Part shown: one piece after another, positions 47,453 through 57,137 of the stretch | How the letters are laid out: the number at the start of each line of letters is the position of its first letter | Position numbering within the stretch: the first letter of the stretch is position 1 | From: an uncultured Bacteroides sp. | Lineage (GTDB): Bacteria > Bacteroidota > Bacteroidia > Bacteroidales > Bacteroidaceae | DNA: 64,000 bases | Direction: 5' to 3' | Assembly: GCA_947574505.1 (NCBI GenBank) | Contig: CANPJW010000001.1 | Location: 186,001 to 250,000 of the forward strand | The notes under the pieces: generated by a model | Databases searched by the model: none | Told to the model about the DNA's origin: nothing | What the model saw: the letters and a program-made list of their open reading frames with translations, nothing else | Position numbers and translations under genes: made by a program

Positions 47453-48874
47453 ATGAGATTTCAGAAAATAGGATTGACTACTGTAGTGTTGTGTACCGTA
47501 GGAATACAACAGAGCTTTTCTATCGATATAGTTACAAAAGAAAAACCTAATATCGTGTTTATTTTGGCTGATGATTTAGGTTGGACGGATTTGGGTGTAA
47601 TGGGCAGTGATTATTATGAAACTCCTAATATAGACCGTCTTGCTACAGAAGGAATATTGTTTGACAATGCTTACGCTGCAGCCGCCAATTCAGCACCTAG
47701 CCGTGCTTGTATGATGACAGGAATGTACACACCACGCCATGGAGTATATACAGTTAGTCCTCCCGACCGTGGTGATCGTACCAAACGTAAATATATAGCT
47801 ATTCCCAATGTAGAAGATGTCTGTGCCGACTTTGTGACTATGGCCGAGGCTTTGCAAGAACAGGGTTATCAGTGTGGTCATATCGGGAAGTGGCATTTGG
47901 GGGATGATGAGGACGGTACAGGACCCTTGTCACAGGGATTTATATGGAATGTGGGCGGTAATAGAGCAGGAGCTCCCTATTCTTATTTTTATCCCTATTG
48001 TCTGCCTGATAAAAGTAAATGTCATGTGGGATTAGAAGAAGGTATATTGGGTGAATATCTTACTGATCGGTTGACTGAAGAAGCTGTTTCTTTTATAAAA
48101 TCTCATAGTGAAGGTCCTTTTTTCTTACATTTGTCCCATCATGCCGTACATACGGTTTTGCAAGCACCTGATTCATTGATAAATAAATATCGTAATAAAA
48201 CTCCCGGTAAATATCATAAGAATCCTATATATGCTGCAATGATTGAAAAACTAGATGATAGTGTTGGTAGGATATGCCAAGTTATTAAGACATTAGGAAT
48301 AGCAGATCGTACAATAGTCATTTTTTATTCAGATAATGGAGGTTCGGAACCAGTGACAGACAATTATCCGTTAAATGGAGGAAAGGGAATGCCTTATGAA
48401 GGTGGGAGCCGTGTGCCGTTGATTATAAGGTGGACTGGTAAAATAGAAGGAGGCATCCGTTCATCTGTTCCAATAACAGGAGTTGATTTTTATCCAACTT
48501 TTGTTACTTTGGCACAGGGTAAGATTCCTGCTAACTTAGATGGAAAAGATATTTTTACGCTTATAAATAATAATGAGACGGAACGTGATCTTTTCTGGCA
48601 TTTTCCGGCTTATTTGGAGTCTTATTTAAACGGGGGAAGAGATTTCCGTGCAAAACCTTATTCCAGTATTCGTTCAGGTGATTGGAAATTGATATATCAT
48701 TATGAAGATAAGTCTATGGAACTGTTTAATTTGAAGAATGATCTGGGAGAATCACAAGATCTATCAGGTTCAAATCCTGTAAAGCGAGGAGAACTTTATC
48801 AGAAACTGATGAAGTGGATTCAAGAAACTCATGCTCCTATTCCTGTGAAATTGAATCCTTATTATCGAGAGTAG
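47453..48874 (+). CDS. Sulfatase, Ser-type, family S1
   Basis: 473 residues with a type I signal peptide. The metal and active-site region is IVFILADDLGWTDLG, and the formylglycine motif is Ser80-Ala-Pro-Ser-Arg84, followed by ACMMTGMYTPRHG; GKWHLG and YSDNGGSEP complete the core. Because the modified residue is serine, it needs an anaerobic maturase (anSME) that is not in this window. It should remove O-sulfate from a glycan in the periplasm; its position in a SusC/D operon suggests a sulfated host or algal polysaccharide. Position specificity cannot be assigned. Confidence 0.93.
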   Translation: MRFQKIGLTTVVLCTVGIQQSFSIDIVTKEKPNIVFILADDLGWTDLGVMGSDYYETPNIDRLATEGILFDNAYAAAANSAPSRACMMTGMYTPRHGVYTVSPPDRGDRTKRKYIAIPNVEDVCADFVTMAEALQEQGYQCGHIGKWHLGDDEDGTGPLSQGFIWNVGGNRAGAPYSYFYPYCLPDKSKCHVGLEEGILGEYLTDRLTEEAVSFIKSHSEGPFFLHLSHHAVHTVLQAPDSLINKYRNKTPGKYHKNPIYAAMIEKLDDSVGRICQVIKTLGIADRTIVIFYSDNGGSEPVTDNYPLNGGKGMPYEGGSRVPLIIRWTGKIEGGIRSSVPITGVDFYPTFVTLAQGKIPANLDGKDIFTLINNNETERDLFWHFPAYLESYLNGGRDFRAKPYSSIRSGDWKLIYHYEDKSMELFNLKNDLGESQDLSGSNPVKRGELYQKLMKWIQETHAPIPVKLNPYYRE

Positions 48875-48984
48875 GTGAATGATATTTTTTTCTTCTATAG
48901 CTTTGCAGCCTAGGATATTTTCTCTAAATTGCCGATGTTTATAGCAGGAGTAGTAATTATTAAATTCAGTAAAAAACAGAATAT

Positions 48985-50511
48985 ATGAAAAATCGAAACC
49001 TCTTTCTTTTAACCAGTGGATTAGCATTTCCTCTATTAGGCGCTTATGCTCAGAAAACTCCTAAACCGAATATCATTTATATTATGTGTGATGATATGGG
49101 TTATGGTGATTTAGGGTGTTATGGTCAGTCCTACATCAGTACACCGAATATTGATAATATGGCTAAAGAAGGTATGCGTTTTACACAAGCGTATGCCGGT
49201 AGTCCGGTGAGTGCTCCATCACGTGCGTCATTTATGACCGGACAACATTCCGGACATTGTGAAGTACGTGGGAACAAAGAGTACTGGCGCGATGCCCCTG
49301 TTGTGATGTATGGAAATAATAAGGAATATGCCGTGGTGGGGCAACATCCATACGATCCCGGTCATGTGATTATACCTGAAATAATGAAAGATAACGGTTA
49401 TACTACCGGTATGTTTGGTAAATGGGCAGGGGGCTATGAGGGATCTGTGTCTACGCCGGACAAACGGGGTATTGATGAATATTATGGTTATATTTGTCAG
49501 TTTCAGGCTCATTTATATTATCCGAATTTCCTGAACCGGTATAGTAAATCGGCTGGTGATACGGCAGTGGTTCGTGTAGTGATGGATGAGAATATCAACT
49601 ATCCTATGTTTGGTAAGGACTATTTCAAACGTCCGCAATATTCTGCGGATATGATCCATGAAGAAGCAATGAAATGGTTGGATAAACAGGATGGCAAGCA
49701 ACCTTTCTTTGGTATTTTTACTTATACGCTTCCTCATGCAGAGCTGGCGCAGCCCGAAGATTCTATTCTGACAGGTTATCAAAAGAAGTTTTTTGAAGAT
49801 AAAACTTGGGGTGGACAGGAAGGATCAAGATATAATCCGTCGGTACACACCCATGCGCAGTTTGCCGGCATGATTACTCGCTTGGATTATTATGTAGGAG
49901 AAGTTTTGAACAAATTAAAGGAGAAAGGACTGGACGAAAATACCATTGTGATTTTTACCAGTGATAACGGCCCCCATGAAGAAGGGGGGGCTGACCCTAC
50001 CTTCTTTGGTCGTGATGGCAAACTTCGTGGATTGAAACGTCAATGTTATGAAGGGGGGATTCGTATTCCGTTCATTGTGCGTTGGCCGGGTAAAGTACCC
50101 GAAGGAACGGTTAATGATCACCAGTTAGCTTTCTATGACCTGATGCCTACATTTTGTGACTTGGCAGGTGTGAAGAATTATGTAAAGAAGTACACTAACA
50201 AGAAAAAAGATGTGGATTATTTTGATGGTATTTCTTTTGCTCCGACTTTGTTAGGGCAGGAAGGACAGAAGAAACATGATTTCTTGTATTGGGAATTTGA
50301 TGAAACCGATCAGATTGGTGTACGTATGGGAGACTGGAAGATGGTAGTGAAAAAAGGGACTCCTTTCCTTTACAATCTTGCTACAGATATTCATGAAGAC
50401 CATGATATCGCTGCCGGACATCCGGATATTGTGAAACAAATGAAAGAGATTATCAGAACACAGCATACTCCGAATCCTCATTTCTCTGTGACTTTGCCTT
50501 CATTTGAATAA
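48985..50511 (+). CDS. Sulfatase, Ser-type, family S1
   Basis: 508 residues with signal peptide (LTSGLAFPLLGAYAQ). NIIYIMCDDMGYGDLGCYGQ holds the metal ligands, and the formylglycine motif is Ser76-Ala-Pro-Ser-Arg80 followed by ASFMTGQHSGHCEVRGN. GMFGKWAGG and FTSDNGPHEEGG are the other core parts. The RGN extension after the active-site helix recalls the group acting on 6-sulfated Gal/GalNAc, but this is only a resemblance. It differs clearly from the sulfatase upstream, so the pair probably removes sulfate from different positions. Terminator at 50531-50570. Confidence 0.94.
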   Translation: MKNRNLFLLTSGLAFPLLGAYAQKTPKPNIIYIMCDDMGYGDLGCYGQSYISTPNIDNMAKEGMRFTQAYAGSPVSAPSRASFMTGQHSGHCEVRGNKEYWRDAPVVMYGNNKEYAVVGQHPYDPGHVIIPEIMKDNGYTTGMFGKWAGGYEGSVSTPDKRGIDEYYGYICQFQAHLYYPNFLNRYSKSAGDTAVVRVVMDENINYPMFGKDYFKRPQYSADMIHEEAMKWLDKQDGKQPFFGIFTYTLPHAELAQPEDSILTGYQKKFFEDKTWGGQEGSRYNPSVHTHAQFAGMITRLDYYVGEVLNKLKEKGLDENTIVIFTSDNGPHEEGGADPTFFGRDGKLRGLKRQCYEGGIRIPFIVRWPGKVPEGTVNDHQLAFYDLMPTFCDLAGVKNYVKKYTNKKKDVDYFDGISFAPTLLGQEGQKKHDFLYWEFDETDQIGVRMGDWKMVVKKGTPFLYNLATDIHEDHDIAAGHPDIVKQMKEIIRTQHTPNPHFSVTLPSFE

Positions 50512-50530
50512 ATAGATTTTTTATTCTGAT

Positions 50531-50570
50531 ATTCCTCAATCTATTCATTTAGATTGGGGAATATTTTTTT
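50531..50570 (+). terminator. Terminator of the sulfatase PUL
   Basis: ATTCCTCAATCTA pairs with TAGATTGGGGAAT (one G-U), followed by seven T. Confidence 0.88.
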
Positions 50571-50587
50571 ATGTTCCATAAACCTGC

Positions 50588-50595
50588 TATCTTTG
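50588..50595 (+). promoter_or_regulatory. Promoter -7 element of the ABC-F gene
   Basis: TATCTTTG, exact consensus, implying a 5' leader of about 165 bases before the start at 50768. Confidence 0.65.
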
Positions 50596-50601
50596 CCTCG
50601 C

Positions 50602-50767
50602 AAATTTAAAAATATTCCGATGAGAATTTAAAACATTCATTTCCATACAACTATTTGTTTTTATGTTGGGACAGCAGGCGAAATAATTTCGTTTGTGGCG
50701 CAATAGTTGTCTTCTTATTCCAACTACGAACTTTTCAGTATTCATATTTAAAATTCTTAGAAAGAGT
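50602..50767 (+). promoter_or_regulatory. Structured leader of the ABC-F gene, possible attenuator
   Basis: ACAACTATT (50647-50655) is perfectly complementary to AATAGTTGT (50702-50710), and part of the latter (TAGTTG) can instead pair with CAACTA at 50721-50726. The two stems exclude each other. The first stem's loop holds a 7-codon frame MLGQQAK (50663-50686), and a 3-codon frame MRI occurs at 50620-50631. ACTTTTC near 50729 could partly cover the purine stretch before the start codon. Such features fit ribosome-sensing attenuation, but this is an inference from sequence alone. Confidence 0.45.
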
Positions 50768-52360
50768 ATGTGTATACATGTACAGTCCATTACTTACATG
50801 CATCCGGATAAAGATGTGCTTTTCAGTAATGTCAGTTTTACTATCAGTAAAGGGCAAAAAGTAGCCCTCATCGGAAACAACGGTTCGGGAAAATCTACCT
50901 TGATGCGATTGATAACTAAAGAGCTATTACCTTCTGAAGGACAAATTATATGTCCGGATATTCCCTATTCTATTCCACAGCATTTTGGTCAGTTTAATCA
51001 TTTGACAGTAGCCGGGGCATTGGGAATAGAAAGAAAGTTATATGCACTTCATGCCATTTTACAGGGCGATGCTTCAATAGAGCATTTTACGGCTTTGGCG
51101 GATGATTGGGAAATAGAAGAGAAAGCGGTTGCTGCTTTGAATGAATGGGGGTTGGCAGAAGTACCTCTCTCCTATCCCATGCATTTGTTGAGTGGCGGTG
51201 AGAAAACAAAAGTTTTTCTAGCAGGAATTACTATATACTCTCCTGCTTTTATTTTGATGGATGAGCCTACCAATCATTTGGATGACGAAAGCCGTATCCG
51301 GCTGTACCGTTTTATAACTACTGCTGCAGCAGGGATACTGGTTGTCAGCCATGACCGGACATTACTCAATTTACTTTCTTCTACCTATGAGCTTACTGCA
51401 AAAGGTGTCACTTATTATGCTGGAAATTACGATTTCTATAAAGAACAGAAGAAATTGGCTGTAGAAGCTCTGCAAACCCGGTTGAAGGAGAATGAAAAGC
51501 AATTACAAAAAGCCCGAAAGCAGGCACGTGAGGTAATGGAGCGTCAACAAAAGCATGATGTGCGAGGTAAAAAACAAAATGTGAAGAAAGGAGTCGGAAA
51601 GATGGCAATGCATACATTCAGGGATCAGGCTGAGAAAAGTACTGTCCGTTTAGGAGATGTTCATGCTGATAAGATCCGTTTTTTGGCAGGAGAAACAGTA
51701 GAACTGCATAAAGCTTTACCTGATATGAAGGCGATGAAAGTAAATTTCAATTCATCTTCTTTGCATATCGGTAAGATACTTATCGTAGCTTCAAGTGTGA
51801 ATTATTCGTATGGAGAAAATCCTTTGTGGTCTTCTCCTCTTGAGTTTACCATCAAAAGTGGTGACCGTATTCATTTGAAAGGAAGTAATGGTAGTGGTAA
51901 AACAACTTTATTGAGGTTGATAACCGGAAGTCTTGCTCCTACTCAAGGTTCTTTGATACAGGCAGAAGGGCTGACGTACGTTTATCTTGATCAGGAATAT
52001 TCTATAATTCGTAATGATTTGTCGGTATTGGAACAACTTGCCTTATTCAATAGTGAATTGTATGATAATGAACTGAGAACGATTCTCAACCGTTTTTTGT
52101 TTCCTGTTTCCACATGGAACAAGAAGTGTAGCTATCTGAGTGGAGGTGAGAAGATGAAACTTTCTCTCTGTTGTCTTATGGTGAGTGCACAGGCCCCCGA
52201 TGTTTTTATTGTGGATGAACCTACTAATAATATTGATATTCTGAGTATGGAGATATTGACCGAAACTTTGAAGGATTATCAAGGCACTTTGTTGGTGGTG
52301 AGTCATGACAACTATTTTGTGCAACAAATAAAGGCAGATAAGCAGATTGAGTTGTTCTGA
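50768..52360 (+). CDS. ABC-F family ATPase
   Basis: 530 residues from the ATG at 50768; upstream frame codons lie in the leader. Two ABC domains without membrane segments: Walker A GNNGSGKST (36-44) and GSNGSGKTT, signatures LSGGEKTK and LSGGEKMKLS, Walker B FILMDEPTNHLDD and VFIVDEPTNNID. A charged linker rich in Lys/Arg/Gln joins them. ABC-F proteins act on ribosomes, as translation factors or antibiotic-protection proteins, rather than as transporters. The long structured leader would fit a drug-inducible protection protein, but that is not shown by the sequence. Confidence 0.93.
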   Translation: MCIHVQSITYMHPDKDVLFSNVSFTISKGQKVALIGNNGSGKSTLMRLITKELLPSEGQIICPDIPYSIPQHFGQFNHLTVAGALGIERKLYALHAILQGDASIEHFTALADDWEIEEKAVAALNEWGLAEVPLSYPMHLLSGGEKTKVFLAGITIYSPAFILMDEPTNHLDDESRIRLYRFITTAAAGILVVSHDRTLLNLLSSTYELTAKGVTYYAGNYDFYKEQKKLAVEALQTRLKENEKQLQKARKQAREVMERQQKHDVRGKKQNVKKGVGKMAMHTFRDQAEKSTVRLGDVHADKIRFLAGETVELHKALPDMKAMKVNFNSSSLHIGKILIVASSVNYSYGENPLWSSPLEFTIKSGDRIHLKGSNGSGKTTLLRLITGSLAPTQGSLIQAEGLTYVYLDQEYSIIRNDLSVLEQLALFNSELYDNELRTILNRFLFPVSTWNKKCSYLSGGEKMKLSLCCLMVSAQAPDVFIVDEPTNNIDILSMEILTETLKDYQGTLLVVSHDNYFVQQIKADKQIELF

Positions 52361-52374
52361 TGTTTTTATTTTGT

Positions 52375-52429
52375 CAAGTGCGGCATTTTTGTCAAATTCT
52401 ATATTTAAAACAAAAATGCCGCAGACTTG
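52375..52429. terminator. Terminator between convergent ABC-F and GH3 genes
   Basis: GCGGCATTTTTGT pairs perfectly with ACAAAAATGCCGC, with outer CAAGT/ACTTG extending the stem; T-rich on both sides. Confidence 0.85.
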
Positions 52430-52449
52430 ATTTATTTTATTCGGAGTTA

Positions 52450-55044
52450 TTATTGCAGTGTCAGCGTCTTTACTTGTAATTCGGCATCTTTAGAATTACC
52501 CCCTACCATTATATCGAAGTTTCCGGCTATGGTGCGCATGGTATTTGTCTGCGCGTCCCACCATTCCAATTGTTTGGGTGTTAACTCTAATTCTACATTG
52601 ACTGTTTTTCCTGCAGGAATTTGTACACGTTTGAAAGCACGCAGTGTTTTAACCGGTCCTTCCGCATCTTCTTGTTTTTTCAGATATACCTGTACTACTT
52701 CTTCCCCGTCACGATTACCGGTATTGGTTACAGGAACAATAATTTTGGCAGTTTCCCCTACTTTAATCGTTTGCTCCAGTTTGATGTTACCATAGTTAAA
52801 AGTGGTATAACTCAAACCATAACCGAATGGGAAAAGAGGATCACCTTTAAAATAACGGTAAGTACGTCCTGTCATATTATAATCTTCAAAATCAGGTAAT
52901 TGCGTTATATTCCGGTAAAAAGTAACGGGCAGTCGTCCTGCAGGATTGTAATCTCCAAACAAAACTTCGGCGGCAGCTTTACCTCCGGATTGTCCCGGAT
53001 ACCATGCTTGTAAAATAGCCTGACAATATTTGGTTTCGGGTTCCATGGCAATGGGTGATCCGGAAAAATTAACGAAAATAACTTTTTTCCCGGCATCACA
53101 GAGTGCTTTTATCAATTCACGCTGAACAGCCGGAAGCTCGATGTCAGTACGGTCTCCTTTGCGGAATCCCGGTAAATTGACACCCATCTCCTCTCCTTCC
53201 AAACTTGGAGATATACCGCCTGCAAATATAACTACATCAGCATCTTTCACTTTTGCTACCGTGTTTTTAATGTTGACTTCTTCTTTAAATCCAAGATCGA
53301 AATTCAACTGTGCATCTCCACTAAAGTATTGGAAGCGGATTTCTATATCGTATGGCTTGCCGGCTTCTGCATGCATGGCGTAAGCTTGTCCCCTGCCCCC
53401 ATGTTTGTTGGTGAATTTCTTTACTTCTTCACCATTTATCAATAATTGTGTAGCTCCACAACTATAGAAGTTGAAAATAACCTCTCCTGTTTCCTGGGGG
53501 GTGAACACACTTTGATAGACGGCCGAGAAATCGGTCAGGTTCACACCGGGAGCAAATACGGTAGCTCCGGAAGTGCAAAGACGGAACGGTGTGGTAAGTT
53601 GTGCGGTGGCTACCGCATTTCCTTCATATTCCTTGTTGTTCCAATAGCGGGCGGAGAATCCTGGACCTTCTTTAGAAGTACACTGGCTGAAAACGCTTCT
53701 GATTAATGAGCGCTCCACCCAGCTGCAACCTTGTTCATAGATCAGCTTGTCGTTCTCTCCCATGGCTGAGCGGATACCTTCCAATAAGGTGATCGTATGT
53801 TTGGGAGTACCGTTATAATTACCCCATTGCATCACAGAATCATTTGCGTTAGGTCCCATGACGGCGATGGTTTGTCCACCGCGTTTCAGTGGCAGGATAT
53901 TATTTTTGTTCAGTAACAGCGTCATTGATTTGCGTGCTATATCTAGTGACAGGGAATCATGTTCTGCCGAGCAAACCACTGAATAAGGAATTTTAGTCCA
54001 TTCCACTTTGTCAGGATCATCCATTTCCCCCAATTCAAAGCGTGCTTTTAATAATCGTTTTACGGATACATCAATGTCCTTTTCACTGATTAATCCTTTT
54101 TTAGCGCTTTCTACCAATGCTTTATAACTGGAACCACATTCCAGATCCGTACCGCTTAATACTGCGGCGGCAGAGGCCGATTCAGCATCCGGATGTGTTT
54201 TGTGTCCTTTTTCCCGATAGAAATCGTCAATAGCACCACAATCTGAAAGTACAATGCCGTCATATCCCCAGTCTTGACGGAGAATTTGCATCAGCAGGCG
54301 GTCACTTCCGCAACACGGATCACCTTCCAAACGGTTATAGGCACACATTACCTCCTTTACTTTTGCTTCTTTTACTAATGCTTCGAAAGGTACAAGATAA
54401 GTTTCATGCAAGTCACGCGGTTTGATATTTTCCGCATTGAACTCATGACGATTCCATTCCGGCCCTGAATGGACGGCAAAGTGTTTGGCACAAGCGTGTA
54501 TTTTATCGTATTTTTGATTAGCATCCATGCATTGCAATCCTTTTACCACATTTACCCCCATGACACTTGTCAGATAAGGATCTTCCCCGTACGTTTCAAT
54601 ACCTCTCCCCCATCTGGGATCGCGATAAATATTGACGGTGGGTGTCCACATGGTCAGGCCTTGATACCGTTCGTAGCTTCCCGCCGCCGAGTATGCGGCA
54701 TTTTTGGCCCGGGCTTCATCCGAAACTGCAGTATAGATGGTATGTATGGCATCGGGCTCAAAAGAGGCCGCCATGCCTATAGGCTGAGGAAAGACGGTGG
54801 CCAGTCCGCTCCGTGCCACTCCGTGCAAGGCTTCGTTCCACCAATTATAAGGTTTAATGCCTAATCTTTCGACAGGTTTGGAGTTGTCCATCATTAAGGC
54901 AACTTTTTCTTCTAGAGTAAGTTGTTGCAATAAATCCTCTGCCCGTTCTTCGGGAGATAAACTGCTGTCTTTATAAGCCGGTTGATTGTTACAGCCGCTT
55001 AGCATCACAAGGGAAGCAAATAAATATAGAATTTTGTTTCTCAT
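52450..55044 (-). CDS. GH3-family glycoside hydrolase with PA14 insert, lipoprotein
   Basis: 864 residues; lipobox LVMLSGC. The N-terminal TIM-barrel contains the family block WTPTVNIYRDPRWGRGIETYGEDP, and nucleophile Asp268 lies in VLSDCGAIDDFY. The second GH3 domain is split by a PA14 module (about 450-590, with FSARYWNNKEYEG and FNFYSCGATQLLINGEEV). A fibronectin-III-like domain closes the protein (EEVVQVYLKKQEDAEGPVKTLRAFKRV). GH3 enzymes of this length with PA14 are beta-glucosidases or beta-xylosidases acting on oligosaccharide ends; specificity is not certain. It stands alone between terminators. Confidence 0.94.
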   Translation of the reverse strand: MRNKILYLFASLVMLSGCNNQPAYKDSSLSPEERAEDLLQQLTLEEKVALMMDNSKPVERLGIKPYNWWNEALHGVARSGLATVFPQPIGMAASFEPDAIHTIYTAVSDEARAKNAAYSAAGSYERYQGLTMWTPTVNIYRDPRWGRGIETYGEDPYLTSVMGVNVVKGLQCMDANQKYDKIHACAKHFAVHSGPEWNRHEFNAENIKPRDLHETYLVPFEALVKEAKVKEVMCAYNRLEGDPCCGSDRLLMQILRQDWGYDGIVLSDCGAIDDFYREKGHKTHPDAESASAAAVLSGTDLECGSSYKALVESAKKGLISEKDIDVSVKRLLKARFELGEMDDPDKVEWTKIPYSVVCSAEHDSLSLDIARKSMTLLLNKNNILPLKRGGQTIAVMGPNANDSVMQWGNYNGTPKHTITLLEGIRSAMGENDKLIYEQGCSWVERSLIRSVFSQCTSKEGPGFSARYWNNKEYEGNAVATAQLTTPFRLCTSGATVFAPGVNLTDFSAVYQSVFTPQETGEVIFNFYSCGATQLLINGEEVKKFTNKHGGRGQAYAMHAEAGKPYDIEIRFQYFSGDAQLNFDLGFKEEVNIKNTVAKVKDADVVIFAGGISPSLEGEEMGVNLPGFRKGDRTDIELPAVQRELIKALCDAGKKVIFVNFSGSPIAMEPETKYCQAILQAWYPGQSGGKAAAEVLFGDYNPAGRLPVTFYRNITQLPDFEDYNMTGRTYRYFKGDPLFPFGYGLSYTTFNYGNIKLEQTIKVGETAKIIVPVTNTGNRDGEEVVQVYLKKQEDAEGPVKTLRAFKRVQIPAGKTVNVELELTPKQLEWWDAQTNTMRTIAGNFDIMVGGNSKDAELQVKTLTLQ

Positions 55045-55075
55045 AGTAAAATGGTAAAAATGATTAGTTACACGG

Positions 55076-55083
55076 CAAAAATA
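55076..55083 (-). promoter_or_regulatory. Promoter -7 element of the GH3 gene
   Basis: TATTTTTG on the minus strand matches TAnnTTTG, 31 bases before the start codon. Confidence 0.55.
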
Positions 55084-55172
55084 GAATAATTGTGAAAAAA
55101 GTCCGTGTATTTTTTGATTAAAAAGGTGGAAGATATTGTTTTTTATACAAAAAGGTGGGATAGATATAAAAA

Positions 55173-55206
55173 GTTTCCGGCCGGATACATCGTACCGACC
55201 GGAAAC
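55173..55206 (-). terminator. Terminator of the CoA-transferase operon
   Basis: GTTTCCGGCCGG pairs with CCGACCGGAAAC with one mismatch; on the minus strand it is followed by a T-rich tract. It starts 23 bases after the stop. Confidence 0.8.
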
Positions 55207-55229
55207 GTATGAGATACAGCAAATAATGA

Positions 55230-56723
55230 CTATTTATATTCTGCCCAATCTATCAGGCGCATATCCCCTTTCTTGGCCAGCGTATCATGCATAGCCAATG
55301 CAGCCGGAATACAATGAGGAGTTTGTCCTTTGGAAGACATTTTTACATAATCCCAAAGAATGTTCTTATAATCCGGATGTGCACAATTTTCGATGATAGC
55401 CTTGGCGCGTTCTACCGGGCTCTTGCCGCGTAAGTCGGCAACACCTTGTTCAGTAATAAGGATATTGACATCGTGTTCACTGTGATCTTCGTGAGAAACC
55501 ATAGGAACGATGGCACTGATTTTTCCTTCTTTTGCCACAGACGGGCAAGTAAAGATGGAAATATAGGCATTGCGGGTAAAGTCACCTGAGCCACCAATAC
55601 CATTCATCATTTTGGTGCCGCTGATGTGAGTAGAATTTACATTACCGTAAATATCTGCTTCGATGGCTGTATTGATAGATATAACACCAAGACGACGGAT
55701 AATTTCCGGGTTGTTTGAGATTTCAGACGGACGCATGACCAGTTTGTCACGGAAGAAGTCGATATCATCATAAATACCTTGCAGACATTCGTTGGTGACA
55801 GTCAATGAACAGGTACTTCCAAATTTTACACGTCCCTGGCGAATCAGGTCCACCACTGCGTCTTGTAATACTTCCGTATACATTTCGAAGGCGGGAATTG
55901 TTTTGTCTCGTCCCAAAGCACCCAATACGGCATTAGCAATGTTACCTACTCCACTCTGTAATGGCAGGAAGCTTGCAGGAATAATACCCCGTTTCATGTC
56001 AGCTGCCAGGAAGTCGGCAACATTTTGTCCAATCTGGTCGGTGATAGGATCCGGTGCGGTAAATGAACGGGCCTGGTCAGGGGTGTTTACTTCCACTACG
56101 CCGATGATTTTTTTCGGGTCTACCTGTACATAAGGCAGACCGATACGGTCGCTGGGTTTGTAAATAGGAATTTCACGACGGTAAGGCGGGTCAAGCGGTT
56201 CATAAACATCGTGCAGGCCCATACCGTTTTTACTGTGGGCAGCGTTCAATTCGATGATCACTTTATCTGCCAGACGTGCAATAGTCGGTGCAATTCCACC
56301 GGCGGCTGTCAGATAAACTTTGCCGTCGGGAGTGATTTCACACGCTTCCAGAATAGCGACATCTACTTTACCCATGAACCCGTAACGTACCTCCTGTGCC
56401 ATTTGTGACAGATGGATATCGTTGTATGCTATTTCGCCGTTATTTACGGCTTTTCGGAAATCGGGGTTGGTTGTGTAAGGAGCACGGTAACGGATTGCCT
56501 TGACCCTGGATAAGATGCCGTCTGTAGCATCTCCTGTAGAAGCACCGGTAAAGATACTAATTTGAAAAGGGTTACCTTTGGCATGTTCTTCTTCTGCTAT
56601 TTTTGCGACTTCGGGTGTTACGGCTTTCGGTGTTCCTGCCGGAGTAAAGCCGCTGAGTCCAATGTTGTAGCCATGCTTGATATAGCTGGCTGCTTCGGCT
56701 GCGGAAATAATATTAAATCCCAT
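55230..56723 (-). CDS. Acetyl-CoA hydrolase/transferase family CoA-transferase
   Basis: 497 residues from the ATG at 56723; an upstream in-frame extension of 26 residues is poor in coding texture and overlaps the preceding gene. Family features: YNIGLSGFTPAGTPKAVTPEVAK near the N terminus, LQSGVGNIANAVLGAL, IEADIYGNVNSTHISGTKMMNGIGGSGDF, and ILITEQGVADLRGKSPVERA. Such enzymes swap CoA between acetyl- and succinyl-CoA or propionyl-CoA and take part in acetate, succinate or propionate formation. Which acids it prefers cannot be read. It follows a small membrane-protein gene by 37 bases and ends at the hairpin at 55173. Confidence 0.93.
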   Translation of the reverse strand: MGFNIISAAEAASYIKHGYNIGLSGFTPAGTPKAVTPEVAKIAEEEHAKGNPFQISIFTGASTGDATDGILSRVKAIRYRAPYTTNPDFRKAVNNGEIAYNDIHLSQMAQEVRYGFMGKVDVAILEACEITPDGKVYLTAAGGIAPTIARLADKVIIELNAAHSKNGMGLHDVYEPLDPPYRREIPIYKPSDRIGLPYVQVDPKKIIGVVEVNTPDQARSFTAPDPITDQIGQNVADFLAADMKRGIIPASFLPLQSGVGNIANAVLGALGRDKTIPAFEMYTEVLQDAVVDLIRQGRVKFGSTCSLTVTNECLQGIYDDIDFFRDKLVMRPSEISNNPEIIRRLGVISINTAIEADIYGNVNSTHISGTKMMNGIGGSGDFTRNAYISIFTCPSVAKEGKISAIVPMVSHEDHSEHDVNILITEQGVADLRGKSPVERAKAIIENCAHPDYKNILWDYVKMSSKGQTPHCIPAALAMHDTLAKKGDMRLIDWAEYK

Positions 56724-56760
56724 GATATTCAATGTGTTATTCTTATTAGTATAGTTGTTA

Positions 56761-57111
56761 TTAATATTTGCGATTAAAAATCTCTGAATAAATAAAAGCA
56801 CGTCGTGCCTCTTCTTTAGTACTCAGTCTTATAGGAGTCCGGTCTTCCCTTTTGTTCTCTTTCCGGGGTGGATCTGTTGGCTTCTTGACCATCGGCTGAT
56901 GCTGCATGCGGGGAGTCTGAGGTTTGCGGACTGTTTGAACGGAAGAAACAGGAAGGTCCTCTCCTATGTTCTCCTGCTCTATTTCAGGAAACATATCTGC
57001 AAGCACTTTCTTTGGAGAAGGTGTTTTCTTCTCTTTGCCTGTTCTTGAGATTTGTTGCACGATGGCTGCAACAATGATTATTATAAATATGATAACCTGA
57101 ATGATATCCAT
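56761..57111 (-). CDS. Small single-pass membrane protein, function unknown
   Basis: 116 residues from the ATG at 57111, chosen because the promoter element at 57138-57145 lies downstream of the longer alternative start at 57159. Residues 4-20 are a hydrophobic helix (IIQVIIFIIIIVAAIVQQ). The rest is charged and proline-rich, with KKPTDPPRKENKRED and a C-terminal STKEEARRAFIYSEIFNRKY. I do not recognise a named family. It precedes the CoA-transferase and is probably co-transcribed with it. Confidence 0.7.
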   Translation of the reverse strand: MDIIQVIIFIIIIVAAIVQQISRTGKEKKTPSPKKVLADMFPEIEQENIGEDLPVSSVQTVRKPQTPRMQHQPMVKKPTDPPRKENKREDRTPIRLSTKEEARRAFIYSEIFNRKY

Positions 57112-57137
57112 ACTTTCCTTATTATATAATGAATGCT

